Under the pieces are notes generated by a model. The model was not told where the DNA came from, did no database searches, and worked only from the letters and a program-made list of their open reading frames with translations. 45,422 nucleotides of DNA, from NCBI RefSeq assembly GCF_001584325.1, contig NZ_LSAZ01000014.1, forward strand, positions 1 to 45,422, in the 5' to 3' direction. The position numbers and the translations under genes are program-made. This DNA comes from Bacillus nakamurai (GTDB taxonomy: Bacteria; Bacillota; Bacilli; Bacillales; Bacillaceae). This document shows positions 1 through 8,384 of the stretch, piece after piece. Each line of letters starts with the position of its first letter. Position 1 is the first letter of the stretch.

Positions 1-40
1 AAAACGGGGGTCAGTCCCTGATACCGCAAGGTTTTTTTCT

Positions 41-919
41 TTATCCTTTTTTCACCCGCTGAAACACATCCGGGTAGTTTGTAAACACGCCGGTCACGCC
101 CCAGTTCAGAAGGCGGTGCATGTCCGCTTCTGTGTTTACCGTATAAGGGTGTAAAAGAAGACCGTGATTGCGAATCGTACGGACGTTTTCAGCATTGAGC
201 GCTTTGTAGTCCGGTCCGATGCCGACTGCGTAAGTTTTGATTTCGTTTAAATCAGCATCAGTCATTGAAGAAAGCTGTTCGGCCTCTAACAATTGTACGG
301 TCGGCATTTTCGGGTCTAATGTTTTGATCTTCAGCAAGCTGTCTTTGCTGAAAGATTGAATGATAACTTGTCCCGGTTTTGCATGCTTTCCTGTCAATTT
401 ATATTTCTTCAGTGAGGCGATCAGTTTTTCTTCCATTCCCGGGTAAATCTCAGGTGCTTTTGTTTCAATATAATAGTTTGCGTGTCTGCCGAAACGTTTT
501 AACACTTCATCGAGCGTAGGAACCTTCAGGTCGGCGTATTGGGGCTTTGCTTTTTCCGGATAGGCTTTATTAAACCAGGAACCGGCATCAAGCTTTTTAA
601 TCTCAGCTAATGTATGGTCTTTCACCCAGCCTTTTCCGTTTGTGGTGCGGTCGAGTTTTTCATCGTGCATCACAATTAACTTGCCGTCTTTTGTCATTTG
701 TAAATCCATTTCGATATAATCTGCTTTCATTTTCCGGGCGGTTTCGTATGAAAGCATCGTGTGCTCCGGCACATATCCCGAAGCACCTCGATGGGCAATC
801 GTTAACACTCTGTCAGGAGACAGCAGGTTTCCTTTTCCCTTTGCCGATACAGGTGTGACGATGAAGGACAGCAGACCGAAAGAAAGCAAAACCAAAGCGA
901 GTAATCTATTTTTCCGCAT
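41..919 (-). CDS. glpQ: Secreted glycerophosphodiester phosphodiesterase GlpQ
   Basis: Hydrolyses glycerophosphodiesters, including deacylated phospholipids and teichoic acid-type polymers, to glycerol 3-phosphate outside the cell. The ATG at 919 was chosen because a strong GGGGGAAG ribosome site lies just before it; it gives 292 residues, the usual family length. Residues 1-27 form a Sec signal peptide (basic MRKNR, a leucine-rich core, then VSA). The GDPD catalytic motifs follow: HRGASG near residue 43, the acidic EMD near 70-72 and HDE near 85. It lies downstream of glpT on the same strand, about 100 bp away, so the two form a glpTQ operon: GlpQ releases glycerol 3-phosphate and GlpT imports it. 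Regulation should come from the glpT leader and cre site. Identification is secure. Confidence 0.95.
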   Translation of the reverse strand: MRKNRLLALVLLSFGLLSFIVTPVSAKGKGNLLSPDRVLTIAHRGASGYVPEHTMLSYETARKMKADYIEMDLQMTKDGKLIVMHDEKLDRTTNGKGWVKDHTLAEIKKLDAGSWFNKAYPEKAKPQYADLKVPTLDEVLKRFGRHANYYIETKAPEIYPGMEEKLIASLKKYKLTGKHAKPGQVIIQSFSKDSLLKIKTLDPKMPTVQLLEAEQLSSMTDADLNEIKTYAVGIGPDYKALNAENVRTIRNHGLLLHPYTVNTEADMHRLLNWGVTGVFTNYPDVFQRVKKG

Positions 920-1017
920 TTTTTCTTCCCCCTTATAAACTATCAATATCTGTCTTTATCTTAGAAAGCGGTTGTAAATTGCGTGCAGCAGAAATATTAA
1001 TCTTTTATGTTGTTTTC

Positions 1018-2352
1018 TTACACATGCTCCGCTCTTTTCCCTGTATTCCAAGTAAGCGCTAAGAATACAATAGACAATACACAAGAACCGACCAGCATCA
1101 TAAAGCCTCCGGTCCAGTTAAAGCGGTCAACGACAAAGCCCATGATCGCGTTGGCGAAAGCGGAACCGCCGATATAGCCGAAAAAGCCAGTTAACCCCGC
1201 AGCTGTACCGGCTGCTTTTTTCGGTGCAAGATCAATGGCCTGCAAACCTATCAGCATAACCGGTCCGTAAATCAGGAAGCCGATGCTGATGAGCGCGATG
1301 TTATCGACAAGCGGGTGGCCGGCCGGATTCAGCCAGTACACCAATACAGCGATAAACACACCGGCCATAAACAAGACGCCTGCAGGTGCGCGGCGGCTTT
1401 TGAAGAAACGGTCGCTGATCCATCCGCATAGAATCGTTCCCGGAATTCCTGCATATTCATAAAGGAAATAAGACCAGCGTGAGTCTTCCGGTGAGAATCC
1501 CTTCGCTTCTGTTAAATAAGTCGGCGCCCAATCAACGACACCGTACCGGACAAAATATACGAACACATTTGCAAACGCGATATACCAAAGAAATTTATTG
1601 TTCAGGACATATGTAAAAAGGATTTCTTTGGTGGTCATTTCTTTTTCCTGATCTTTAAACGCATGTATCGGATAGTCATTCCGGTATTCCTCAATTGGCG
1701 GAAGTCCGCAAGATTGAGGGGTGTCCCGAACCAGCAGAACGATCACAAATGAAATGACAATCGCAATGATGGCAGGAAAGAAAAACACGCTTTTCCAAGT
1801 GACAAACATGGCGATTCCAAGAGTGACAAGCGGTGCCAGAATCCCTCCGCCAATATTGTGGGCGACATTCCAAATCGACATCTTCGTCCCGCGTTCACTA
1901 ATGGAGAACCAATGGGCCATTGTCCGCCCGCATGGCGGCCAGCCCATCCCTTGAAACCAGCCGTTAATAAACATAAAAATGAACATAATGGTCACGCTTG
2001 AAGTGACCCACGGCATGGAAACAAACAAGATATTTACGACACCTGACAGAAATAAACCCGTCGCGAGGAAGTACCTCGGGTTGCATCGGTCGGACACCAT
2101 GCCCATAATAAATTTACTGAAGCCGTAAGCAATGGATACAGCTGCAAGCACCAGCCCCAGCTCGGTTTTTGAAAACCCTTGTTCCTGAAGATAAGGAATG
2201 GCGAAGGCAAAGTTTTTCCTCAGCAAATAGTAGCCCGCATATCCGATGAAAATTCCTAAAAACACTTGCAGCCTCAGCCGCTTATAGGCCGCATCCGTCT
2301 TTGACTCATCCAGTCTATCAATGTGCGGAGCCGGCTTAAAAATCTGAAACAT
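1018..2352 (-). CDS. glpT: Glycerol-3-phosphate transporter GlpT (MFS, OPA family)
   Basis: Imports glycerol 3-phosphate in exchange for inorganic phosphate across the cytoplasmic membrane. The 444 residues are hydrophobic throughout with the MFS pattern of about 12 membrane segments. The N-terminal half carries the organophosphate:phosphate antiporter signature: GYAGYYLLRKNF near residues 37-48, with the arginine expected to bind phosphate, and a WFQGMGWPPCGR stretch in the fifth segment region. The ATG at 2352 follows a GGGGAGG ribosome site. It is the first gene of the glpTQ unit. Its leader holds a terminator-like hairpin and a cre-like site, matching the known GlpP antitermination and CcpA control of glycerol genes in B. 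subtilis. GlpT-type carriers are also the usual entry route for fosfomycin (family knowledge). Confidence 0.95.
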   Translation of the reverse strand: MFQIFKPAPHIDRLDESKTDAAYKRLRLQVFLGIFIGYAGYYLLRKNFAFAIPYLQEQGFSKTELGLVLAAVSIAYGFSKFIMGMVSDRCNPRYFLATGLFLSGVVNILFVSMPWVTSSVTIMFIFMFINGWFQGMGWPPCGRTMAHWFSISERGTKMSIWNVAHNIGGGILAPLVTLGIAMFVTWKSVFFFPAIIAIVISFVIVLLVRDTPQSCGLPPIEEYRNDYPIHAFKDQEKEMTTKEILFTYVLNNKFLWYIAFANVFVYFVRYGVVDWAPTYLTEAKGFSPEDSRWSYFLYEYAGIPGTILCGWISDRFFKSRRAPAGVLFMAGVFIAVLVYWLNPAGHPLVDNIALISIGFLIYGPVMLIGLQAIDLAPKKAAGTAAGLTGFFGYIGGSAFANAIMGFVVDRFNWTGGFMMLVGSCVLSIVFLALTWNTGKRAEHV

Positions 2353-2421
2353 AAAATCCTCCCCTTTGTTGAACGTCTATCATGATGTATGTATGACACT
2401 CCCTTCTGTGAAAATGACAAA

Positions 2422-2468
2422 AAAGAACCAGAAATCACCCCTGTTAAAAGGGGGGGTTATTCTGGCTC
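2422..2468 (-). promoter_or_regulatory. Leader hairpin of glpT, probable GlpP antitermination target
   Basis: On the minus strand an inverted repeat (AGCCAGAA ... TTCTGGTT) encloses a CCCC/GGGG pairing and is followed by CTTTTTTG, which looks like an intrinsic terminator between the glpT promoter and the glpT start. In B. subtilis the glycerol-3-phosphate-bound protein GlpP prevents termination in the glpTQ leader. The assignment to GlpP is by that precedent; the hairpin is seen directly. Confidence 0.75.
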
Positions 2469-2503
2469 TCCTCATCTCCATCCAAAAACGATTAACTTGT
2501 ATA

Positions 2504-2517
2504 TGATAGCGCTTTCT
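2504..2517 (-). promoter_or_regulatory. cre-like CcpA site overlapping the glpT start of transcription
   Basis: TGATAGCGCTTTCT matches the consensus TGWNANCGNTNWCA at 13 of 14 positions. It sits just downstream of the proposed -10 at 2519-2524, so bound CcpA would block initiation. CcpA repression of glycerol uptake genes is known; this particular site is inferred. Confidence 0.6.
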
Positions 2518-2518
2518 T

Positions 2519-2547
2519 AAATTATCATAGTCTGGAAGGAATGTAAA
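2519..2547 (-). promoter_or_regulatory. Probable SigA promoter of glpTQ
   Basis: Minus strand: TTTACA (2547-2542), a 17-nt spacer, then TAATTT (2524-2519). The -10 is imperfect. The position directly upstream of the cre site and leader hairpin supports it. Confidence 0.45.
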
Positions 2548-2707
2548 TGGTTTGTGAAAAATTTCATTTTTTAAATAAATTGTAAGAGGGGATTTCAGCC
2601 TGAAAGCGAAGGTGTTTTCATCACGGGAAAAGCTTTCTGTAATCGTTTTGGAACGCGGGCATATGATGTGTTAGGCCGATGTAAGAAATGCGAAAGGAGT
2701 GCATAGG

Positions 2708-2950
2708 TTGATAGATGAATTGGATTTTGCGTTCGGCGTGCTGCCGCTTTGTATCATCATATTGTCAGTCGCCGGAACGTATCTTTTTAAAAACGCGTAT
2801 GTCATGCCGCTTGCCGCCTTGGCGGTTTGCCTCATATGTACGTTTACCGTATTGAATAAAACGTTTATAGGGTGGGCTTTGCTGTATACGCTTGTGTCTT
2901 TAGCGTTATCGCATATTACGATGGTGGTACTCAGAAAAAATAAAGAATAG
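2708..2950 (+). CDS. ybeF: Small membrane protein YbeF
   Basis: An 80-residue hydrophobic protein with about three membrane segments (from about residue 7, then around 30-45 and 53-70) and a basic tail RKNKE. The TTG at 2708 is preferred over the upstream GTG at 2699 because AAAGGAG (2693-2699) lies 8 nt before the TTG and overlaps the GTG. Its place next to glpT matches ybeF of B. subtilis, which has no known function. No catalytic motif is visible. It stands alone and is followed by a terminator. Confidence 0.7.
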   Translation: MIDELDFAFGVLPLCIIILSVAGTYLFKNAYVMPLAALAVCLICTFTVLNKTFIGWALLYTLVSLALSHITMVVLRKNKE

Positions 2951-2978
2951 GGGCGGCGGTTCCCCAAAAAGCGGTAAG

Positions 2979-3010
2979 AAGCAGAGATTGTTTTCTCTGC
3001 TCTTTTTATT
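2979..3010. terminator. Terminator between convergent ybeF and the HpaB-family gene
   Basis: AAGCAGAG / CTCTGCT stem with an ATTGTTTT loop, followed by CTTTTTAT on the plus strand. It terminates ybeF; the hydroxylase stop codon lies inside the T-rich arm. Confidence 0.75.
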
Positions 3011-4451
3011 TATAGATGTTTAAGAATTTGCTTATAGCCTCAACTTGTTTTTCTTTCGGATAACTATTGTATAAAAGACTGGATAAGCGGACAGGGTCCC
3101 CGAAGAAGTACCTTTCATATTGGGTTTGCCTTGTACCGAAAGGGCTCATGGTCAGATCCCATGCCAGGCGGAAAATTTTCACCCGGTCCATGGCATTCGT
3201 TTCGGTCGCCTGTAAATATTGATCAAGATCTCCCCTGATGTCAGAAGCAAAGGCTTTTTCAGTCGGCAGCGTAACCATTCCGCTTGCTCCAATCAATTGA
3301 ATAATCTCCGTGAAGCGGGGATAGATTTTAGGGAAGACAGCGCTGATCACCCGCAGAGGGATCACGCTGGGCCTCATATATCCCCATTCATCCGTCTCTG
3401 CGTCATTCTCGGATTTTTCCAATAGCGCCTTCATTGTTTCAAGGCCGATAATGACTTCTGATATTTTATCCTGGATATGCTGATATTCACTTACATTAAT
3501 CGTTTCTACTAGAGTCTCAGCAAGGCCCAGCAGGAATTCCGTTTTGACAATTTGCCTGGTGACGACTTGATGAAATGCAAACGCATTAAACGAGCTTTTG
3601 AGGATGAATTCATTAGCTGCTTCACCATTGTCGTAAAAAAATACACGATCCCACGGAACTAAAACATTATCAAACACAACGATCGAATCCATTTCTTCAT
3701 ATCTTGAGCTGAGGGGATAATCATATGAGGATTCCCCTAAAACGAACGATTCCCTGCAAATAAACTTAACTCCCTTTGTATTTGAAGGGATAGAAAAGGC
3801 AAAGGCTTCATCTGTCTCAAAATAGAGTCTCGGAGAAGAAATAACGAGCACTTCATCCGTTAAGCCGCCTTGTGTAGCAAGAAGCCTGGCGCCTTTAATC
3901 ACGATGCCTTCTTCATTTTTATCAACTACTTGTGCGGAAATCGGCTCTTTAGAAAGTTGAAAGTTCATCTGAGAGCGGTTCACCTGAGGCGTAATAAATG
4001 TATGTGTAAACGAAAGATCCTGTTTCACAGCACGTTCGTACAGCGCTTGAATATTTTCTGGAAAACAATGTTCCCGTCCATGTAACAGCGGCGCAGAGGA
4101 AGCAAAACTCATGACCACGGTATTCATGTAATCAGGGCTTCTGCCCATCATTCCATGCGTATGCCGGGCCCAGTGCTCAATCATCTTTCTTCGTCTTCTT
4201 AAATCATCTTTCGTTTTCGGCTGCAGGTATGAAAGCCCGGCCCGTTCTTCTTTTCCTGGCAAACAGAACGTCATCTGATCTTTTATGCCCGGTTCTGTTT
4301 GCAAATCATAAAGAGAGCTCTTCGTTTCCAGAAGGCCCTTAAATGCAGGATGCTCAGAAATCTTTCCCTCAACTCTTTTACCATCAAACCAAATGTCATT
4401 CTCAAGCCCGTTTAGCCGATCAATAAACGTTTTGCCATTAATGATTCCCAT
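3006..4451 (-). CDS. yoaI: 4-hydroxyphenylacetate 3-monooxygenase-type flavin hydroxylase (HpaB/YoaI family)
   Basis: A 481-residue protein of the HpaB/PvcC/4-hydroxybutyryl-CoA dehydratase family, with acyl-CoA-dehydrogenase-like architecture. It resembles B. subtilis YoaI in length and style. Family members use FADH2 from a separate reductase (HpaC) to hydroxylate phenolic substrates such as 4-hydroxyphenylacetate or tyrosine derivatives. Typical blocks are visible: an early MGRSPDYMNTVV stretch near residue 102, a central region with VPWDRVFFYDNGE, and a C-terminal LIGASGMVTLP segment. The ATG at 4451 follows AAGGAGAG. No HpaC-like reductase lies nearby, so FADH2 would have to come from elsewhere in the genome. 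In B. subtilis yoaI is at another locus as I recall, so this copy belongs to the accessory block at 3-9.5 kb. The exact substrate is unknown. Confidence 0.82.
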   Translation of the reverse strand: MGIINGKTFIDRLNGLENDIWFDGKRVEGKISEHPAFKGLLETKSSLYDLQTEPGIKDQMTFCLPGKEERAGLSYLQPKTKDDLRRRRKMIEHWARHTHGMMGRSPDYMNTVVMSFASSAPLLHGREHCFPENIQALYERAVKQDLSFTHTFITPQVNRSQMNFQLSKEPISAQVVDKNEEGIVIKGARLLATQGGLTDEVLVISSPRLYFETDEAFAFSIPSNTKGVKFICRESFVLGESSYDYPLSSRYEEMDSIVVFDNVLVPWDRVFFYDNGEAANEFILKSSFNAFAFHQVVTRQIVKTEFLLGLAETLVETINVSEYQHIQDKISEVIIGLETMKALLEKSENDAETDEWGYMRPSVIPLRVISAVFPKIYPRFTEIIQLIGASGMVTLPTEKAFASDIRGDLDQYLQATETNAMDRVKIFRLAWDLTMSPFGTRQTQYERYFFGDPVRLSSLLYNSYPKEKQVEAISKFLNIYK

Positions 4452-4640
4452 AATGTCTCTCCTTCTTCATTTACGAGTTTGACTATTTTATTATATTGGA
4501 AAAGAAGTATGGCTGTTCTAGGTATTCCGGTTGGGAAAAGCCTTTTTTAGAAAGAAATTTTCGGAGTATACACGAAGGGAGAACCTTATATTGGTGAGAA
4601 CGAGGATAATCTATCTCAAAATAATGTTTGTTCTTTTTTT

Positions 4641-4669
4641 ATGAAAAAACCCCCTTATGAAAGGGGGTT
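4641..4669 (-). terminator. Terminator of the broken small membrane gene
   Basis: Perfect 9-bp stem AACCCCCTT/AAGGGGGTT with a 4-nt loop, followed on the minus strand by a T run. It overlaps the stop codon of the gene ending at 4655. Confidence 0.8.
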
Positions 4670-5090
4670 CACTATGTCTTTATATCTTTGTTCAAGAACG
4701 AAATCAATCATTCCGACAATACGGGCATTTTCGGATTTTTCTTTGAAGTTTTGTGAGATTTGTATTTTTCGGTTGTTTTTGTAGACAGAAGCAAGCCAGA
4801 GAAATCCTATAACACCAAAAAATAATCGGCAAATCATTCCTGTTAAATGAGAAAGTTCATTGGTTGCAAAAAACATAAATAAGGTAAGCAACGTCCCGCA
4901 TACTGTGATTTTTATAGAATGAGTAAGTGAAAGCCGAGGTTCGGAAAAATAGGTTTTTAACCTGTTGAGTGTAACGGAATCTTGTTTTTGAAGGTTTGTA
5001 AGCAGTTCCTTTTCGTTTTTACTGCTATTAAATCATTCTGATTCTGCTAGGTTTTTAATCTCTTCATATATTTGATTGTCAATTTTTACA
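4655..5090 (-). pseudogene. Small membrane-protein gene interrupted by an in-frame TGA
   Basis: Reading on the minus strand from about 5090, one frame stays open to 4655 (about 145 codons) apart from a single TGA at 5035-5033. Upstream of it the frame reads VKIDNQIYEEIKNLAESE; downstream it reads FNSSKNEKELLTNLQKQ and continues into two hydrophobic segments (ITVCGTLLTLFMFFA and a FFGVIGFLWLASV region) and a charged tail. A TGG-to-TGA change would explain it. A strong AAGGAGG lies at about 5104-5098, but the in-frame codons at a workable distance are GTA and ATT, so the start codon may also be damaged. I do not recognise the family. It lies downstream of the toxin-immunity pair, separated by two terminators. 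The intact 3' part (4655-4891) could in principle start at TTG 4891. Confidence 0.55.
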
Positions 5091-5101
5091 TCATCCTCCT
5101 T

Positions 5102-5140
5102 AAAAAAACTACATGAATACATTTAACAGTATTCATGTAG
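5102..5140 (-). terminator. Strong intrinsic terminator
   Basis: Perfect 11-bp inverted repeat CTACATGAATA/TATTCATGTAG with a 10-nt loop, followed on the minus strand by seven T. It lies just upstream of the AAGGAGG of the broken membrane gene, so it ends transcription arriving from the toxin-immunity operon, or acts as a leader attenuator for the next gene. Confidence 0.7.
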
Positions 5141-5278
5141 TAAAAAATGATAAACGTTACAGTGGTTGCAAGTCTATCAAGTCAAAACGGCTGAAGTTCT
5201 AAAAAGGGGGACAAGGACCAAAGGTTTTTCATGACTTTTGAGTAGTATATTTTCTGAAACCTTTTTAACGGGAATAAG

Positions 5279-5306
5279 AAAGCAGACCGCTACAATAGTC
5301 TGCTTT
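5279..5306 (-). terminator. Terminator-like hairpin after the immunity gene
   Basis: Perfect 9-bp inverted repeat AAAGCAGAC/GTCTGCTTT with a 10-nt loop, followed on the minus strand by the modestly T-rich CTTATTCC. It lies about 40 bp beyond the immunity gene stop. Confidence 0.55.
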
Positions 5307-5347
5307 GCGTCAATCATTACTAACCCATTAGGGGATTCGAAAAATAA

Positions 5348-5749
5348 TTAATCCTTCACATTATATTTTGCTTTTATTTTTAATAAGAGTTTTTCGGTGT
5401 CTTCAGTATGTTCAGGGTGTTTTTCGATATAAAAATCACATGCCGCTTCTAGGTAATTACATAGTTCTTCGTGTGTTACGATATCTTCCCAATCTTCGTC
5501 TGTACCGTAATAGAATAAGACTTTATTTTCTCCGAAATACTCTTCATCATTTTTATCAAATTCACTTGAAAACACTACTCCAACGGTATCCCGCCTTACG
5601 ACATCTTCTTGAAGAAAACCATTCAGGATGTCTTGAAAATCGTAAAGCAAAATAAACTCTACCAAAACATCTACTACATGACTTTTATTTAAATTTCGCT
5701 TTTTAAAGTACTCTATACATGATTTGCTATCCTTAAAAATATGTTCCAC
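5348..5749 (-). CDS. Probable immunity protein for the adjacent EndoU-type LXG toxin
   Basis: An acidic 133-residue cytosolic protein without signal peptide or membrane segment, rich in Asp and Glu (for example DKNDEEYFGE and GTDEDWEDIV). It starts 13 bp after the toxin stop on the same strand, so the two are co-transcribed and probably translationally coupled. This is the standard layout of LXG and contact-dependent-inhibition toxin-immunity pairs. Its size and acidity resemble CdiI-type immunity proteins for ribonuclease toxins (family knowledge). The expected role is to bind and block the toxin C-terminal nuclease in the producer and its kin. Position is strong evidence; I cannot name the exact immunity family with certainty. 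Confidence 0.75.
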   Translation of the reverse strand: MEHIFKDSKSCIEYFKKRNLNKSHVVDVLVEFILLYDFQDILNGFLQEDVVRRDTVGVVFSSEFDKNDEEYFGENKVLFYYGTDEDWEDIVTHEELCNYLEAACDFYIEKHPEHTEDTEKLLLKIKAKYNVKD

Positions 5750-5762
5750 AAAACTTGCTCCT

Positions 5763-7694
5763 TTATTTTTCGAATTCGATTACTGGGAAAAAGTTATCAA
5801 TTTCTCCAGTTTCAATATTTCTAATCCCTTCAAATTTCAGCCCTTCACTTGAAATACCGTATATTTTTTCTTTATTTTGTGTTGTTAAGGCTCTTTTCCG
5901 ATTGTTGTTTAATCCTTCATCCATTGCTTCCTTCCCTAACTTCACAATTTCCTCGTTAGAAATTACATTCGGGTCGTAAACGGTTTTTTTAAGAGGTGTA
6001 ACTCCTTCTTTAGGCACAAATTTAAACTCGCCAGTACCTTGTCCTCGATAATCTTTTATTTCAACTTTCAATCTATATTCGATATCATATACACCTTTAA
6101 TATCTGGATGCTCAAGTTTTTGGACTTCTTCTAATTTGTATTGTCCGTTGTTGTGGAAGTATTTTTTGAATTCGTCATAGTTATGTCCGCCGCTTACACC
6201 ATGGCGTTTGGTGCATTTTTTTACTTCTCCGGTTAAATGTTCTGCATAGTACCCCTCTTTATAGGTAAGGTTTCCATTCCCTTTACCCCCATGTTCACCC
6301 CCATCAATCCGCACAACACTTTCCTGCTTCTTATCCAATCCCTTCTCCATCTTCATAAGCGGAGATTCAATGCTGCCGGCTCCTTGTAAAGCGGGGTTCA
6401 GTTGATTGGAGTGTGGCCCTTTGAAGTAGGGTTTTGTTTTTTTACTGATAGTTTTTGCCACATTTTTCTGATCCGCGATAAAAGTCTTCGCTTCGTTCGT
6501 CACGAATTTCCCTGCTTTGGTTACTCCGGTGACTTTTCCGACGCCTTTTGCTCCTATGAGAGAGGCGACGGCGTAGGCGATGTAATGAGTGCGGCTGTAG
6601 GTGTCTCCGTGGATGATGTTGTCGTTCCATGAAGTTTTGAAGGATTGAACCATATAATCGAATGTTTCGGGTGCGCTGTAAACGGTGCTGATGAGTTCTT
6701 GCCCGGCTTTTGCTTGTTCTATAGCTCCGGCGCGTCCTTGTGCTCTTTGCAGCCAGACGGCGATATCGTAAGCGCCGATGACGGCGTCTTTTCCGGCGTC
6801 CCATATCCCGAGCGTGATGCCTTTTGCTCCGTCGATGAGCATTTGTCCGGTTTGGCGCATGGCTTTTAGCTGGACGAGGCTTGAGTAATATTGTAATTGT
6901 TCGGCGCTCATGTTGTCAGCCCCGAGTTCTTCCGCAATGTTTACATATTCATCCGGGTCAGTGGTGCGGTCCAGTTTTTTCTGTAAAAAGGCGGTTTCTT
7001 CCTGCTGTTTGATTTTGATGTATTGATGGGCTTGTTTTTGTATATCGGCTTTTCTTTTATATACGTCAGTGTCGTAAAAGGCTTTGGCGTTAAAAGCCAT
7101 CGGGCCTCCGGCTTTACTTGTTAAGTCGGCAAGTGTCCGGAAAAAGGCGTCAGCTTCGTGTTCAAGTGCTTCAGATTCAGCATACTCGTGCAGCAGTTTT
7201 GCATCGAGTTTATGTAAGTGTTCTGCCGTTTGCCGTTTTTTGTGCTCAGCGGCGTCCAGTTTGCCGGTGACAGCGGATTTGTCAAACGGCGATAAGGGCA
7301 GAATATCGTCAATTGACCTTAAAATTCGGCTGATCTCGTCGTGCTGGCCGTCAATGATATGGCGGGCTTTCCCGCCGGCATGCTCCAGCTCACTTTCAAG
7401 AAATGATTCTTCCAGCAAGTCATTTTGGCCGAATCCTGCCTGTTCTATTTCTCTCGGAATGCTTTTGAAAAAAGAGATTTTCATGTCAAAGAGATCAAGC
7501 CACAGCCCTGCCCCGGAGGCTTGTTCATTGTAAAAGGCTTTAATGGCGTCCGCGCCTCTCCCTGTCATGGCATCCATATTTGCAATGTCGTGAAACTGTT
7601 GTTTCAGAGCGGCCATTTCATCTCTCGTTTTTTGATAAGCTTTCAGACGGCTGTCGGCTGAGTGAATGAGAGTGCTGGTTTCGAGTAGTTTCAT
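5763..7694 (-). CDS. LXG-domain polymorphic toxin with C-terminal EndoU-type ribonuclease domain
   Basis: A 643-residue toxin of the YeeF/YobL/YxiD/YqcG class. Residues 1-200 or so form the helical LXG domain (TSTLIHSADSRLKAY, then GRGADAIKAFY), which targets toxins to the type VII (Ess/Yuk) secretion system. The middle, to about residue 400, is a pre-toxin region with a hydrophobic stretch. The C-terminus from about residue 480 matches the bacterial EndoU pattern: His486 in EHLTGEV, His504 in SGGHN, the GVYDIEYRL strand and KKTVYDP, where Lys570, Thr571 and Tyr573 are the likely remaining active-site residues. EndoU toxins cleave RNA or tRNA in target cells. The ATG at 7694 follows AAAGGACAC. 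The immunity gene follows 13 bp later. No secretion genes are in the window. B. subtilis LXG toxins are delivered by YukE-type T7SS (known). Confidence 0.87.
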   Translation of the reverse strand: MKLLETSTLIHSADSRLKAYQKTRDEMAALKQQFHDIANMDAMTGRGADAIKAFYNEQASGAGLWLDLFDMKISFFKSIPREIEQAGFGQNDLLEESFLESELEHAGGKARHIIDGQHDEISRILRSIDDILPLSPFDKSAVTGKLDAAEHKKRQTAEHLHKLDAKLLHEYAESEALEHEADAFFRTLADLTSKAGGPMAFNAKAFYDTDVYKRKADIQKQAHQYIKIKQQEETAFLQKKLDRTTDPDEYVNIAEELGADNMSAEQLQYYSSLVQLKAMRQTGQMLIDGAKGITLGIWDAGKDAVIGAYDIAVWLQRAQGRAGAIEQAKAGQELISTVYSAPETFDYMVQSFKTSWNDNIIHGDTYSRTHYIAYAVASLIGAKGVGKVTGVTKAGKFVTNEAKTFIADQKNVAKTISKKTKPYFKGPHSNQLNPALQGAGSIESPLMKMEKGLDKKQESVVRIDGGEHGGKGNGNLTYKEGYYAEHLTGEVKKCTKRHGVSGGHNYDEFKKYFHNNGQYKLEEVQKLEHPDIKGVYDIEYRLKVEIKDYRGQGTGEFKFVPKEGVTPLKKTVYDPNVISNEEIVKLGKEAMDEGLNNNRKRALTTQNKEKIYGISSEGLKFEGIRNIETGEIDNFFPVIEFEK

Positions 7695-7886
7695 ATCCAG
7701 TGTCCTTTCGCCTGATTTTCTCTAACCGTATTTTACCATGATGATTCCAATTTCTGATCATGATTTGAGAAAAAGAGGAAAAAAGGTTCTTTTTTACTGA
7801 TTCTTTTGATTCATTTAAAATTGATCCGATATAAAAAAGGCGCCCGGCGGTGTAAAATGTCATTATTCATAAGTGTGGAGGTTAAG

Positions 7887-8357
7887 ATGGATCAAGATTA
7901 TATCACTGAGCTTGTCTCAGTCCAGTTAAAGCGTATCCGGTCGGAGAGGGGTTATACCCAAGAGAAAATGGCAGATGTGCTCGGGCTTTCAAAAAAGTCG
8001 CTGGTGCAGATTGAGAAAGGCCGCTCGCTTGCGGGATGGGCGCATGTTGTGGCGGTGTGCGCGCTGTTCAGAACAAGTGAAGCGCTGCAATCTGTATTGG
8101 GAGATGATCCGCTGGAGGTGATAGAAACGGTTGCCCACCGCACGATTGACAGGCCCAAAGGGAAGACAATGGGCGGCAAGGTATGGTGGAAAGCAATCGA
8201 GAAAAAAGGAGAATTCCGCTTACAGCAGCATTTGATTTCGCACCATTACCGCATATTGGATTCCTATGATGATTTGTGGTTCAGCAGCTTTGAAAAGCAG
8301 GAGGCGTTAGAGCGGCTGGATGAGCTGTATTTCGAGGCTGAGGAGGCGAAACGCTGA
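7887..8357 (+). CDS. XRE-family transcriptional regulator
   Basis: A 156-residue regulator, divergent from the toxin gene. The ATG at 7887 is chosen because GTGGAGG lies 7 nt upstream; the extra N-terminal codons of the longer frame are not convincing. Residues 8-65 form a Cro/C1-type helix-turn-helix (LKRIRSERGYTQEKMADVLG, then LSKKSLVQIEKGR). The C-terminal part (GGKVWWKAIEKKGEF ... HYRILDSYDDLW) is basic and aromatic and I do not recognise it as an effector domain. It may control itself, the divergent toxin operon or the downstream dehydrogenase. A strong terminator follows, so it is probably monocistronic. Confidence 0.8.
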   Translation: MDQDYITELVSVQLKRIRSERGYTQEKMADVLGLSKKSLVQIEKGRSLAGWAHVVAVCALFRTSEALQSVLGDDPLEVIETVAHRTIDRPKGKTMGGKVWWKAIEKKGEFRLQQHLISHHYRILDSYDDLWFSSFEKQEALERLDELYFEAEEAKR

Positions 8358-8384
8358 TCTAACGCTTCCTTATATCTCAGGTTG

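Noticed and set aside
7084..7533. Plus-strand 149-residue serine-rich frame over the LXG gene
   Set aside because: It is the complement of the LXG helical domain; the low-complexity Ser/Ala composition is a shadow effect and there is no ribosome site.
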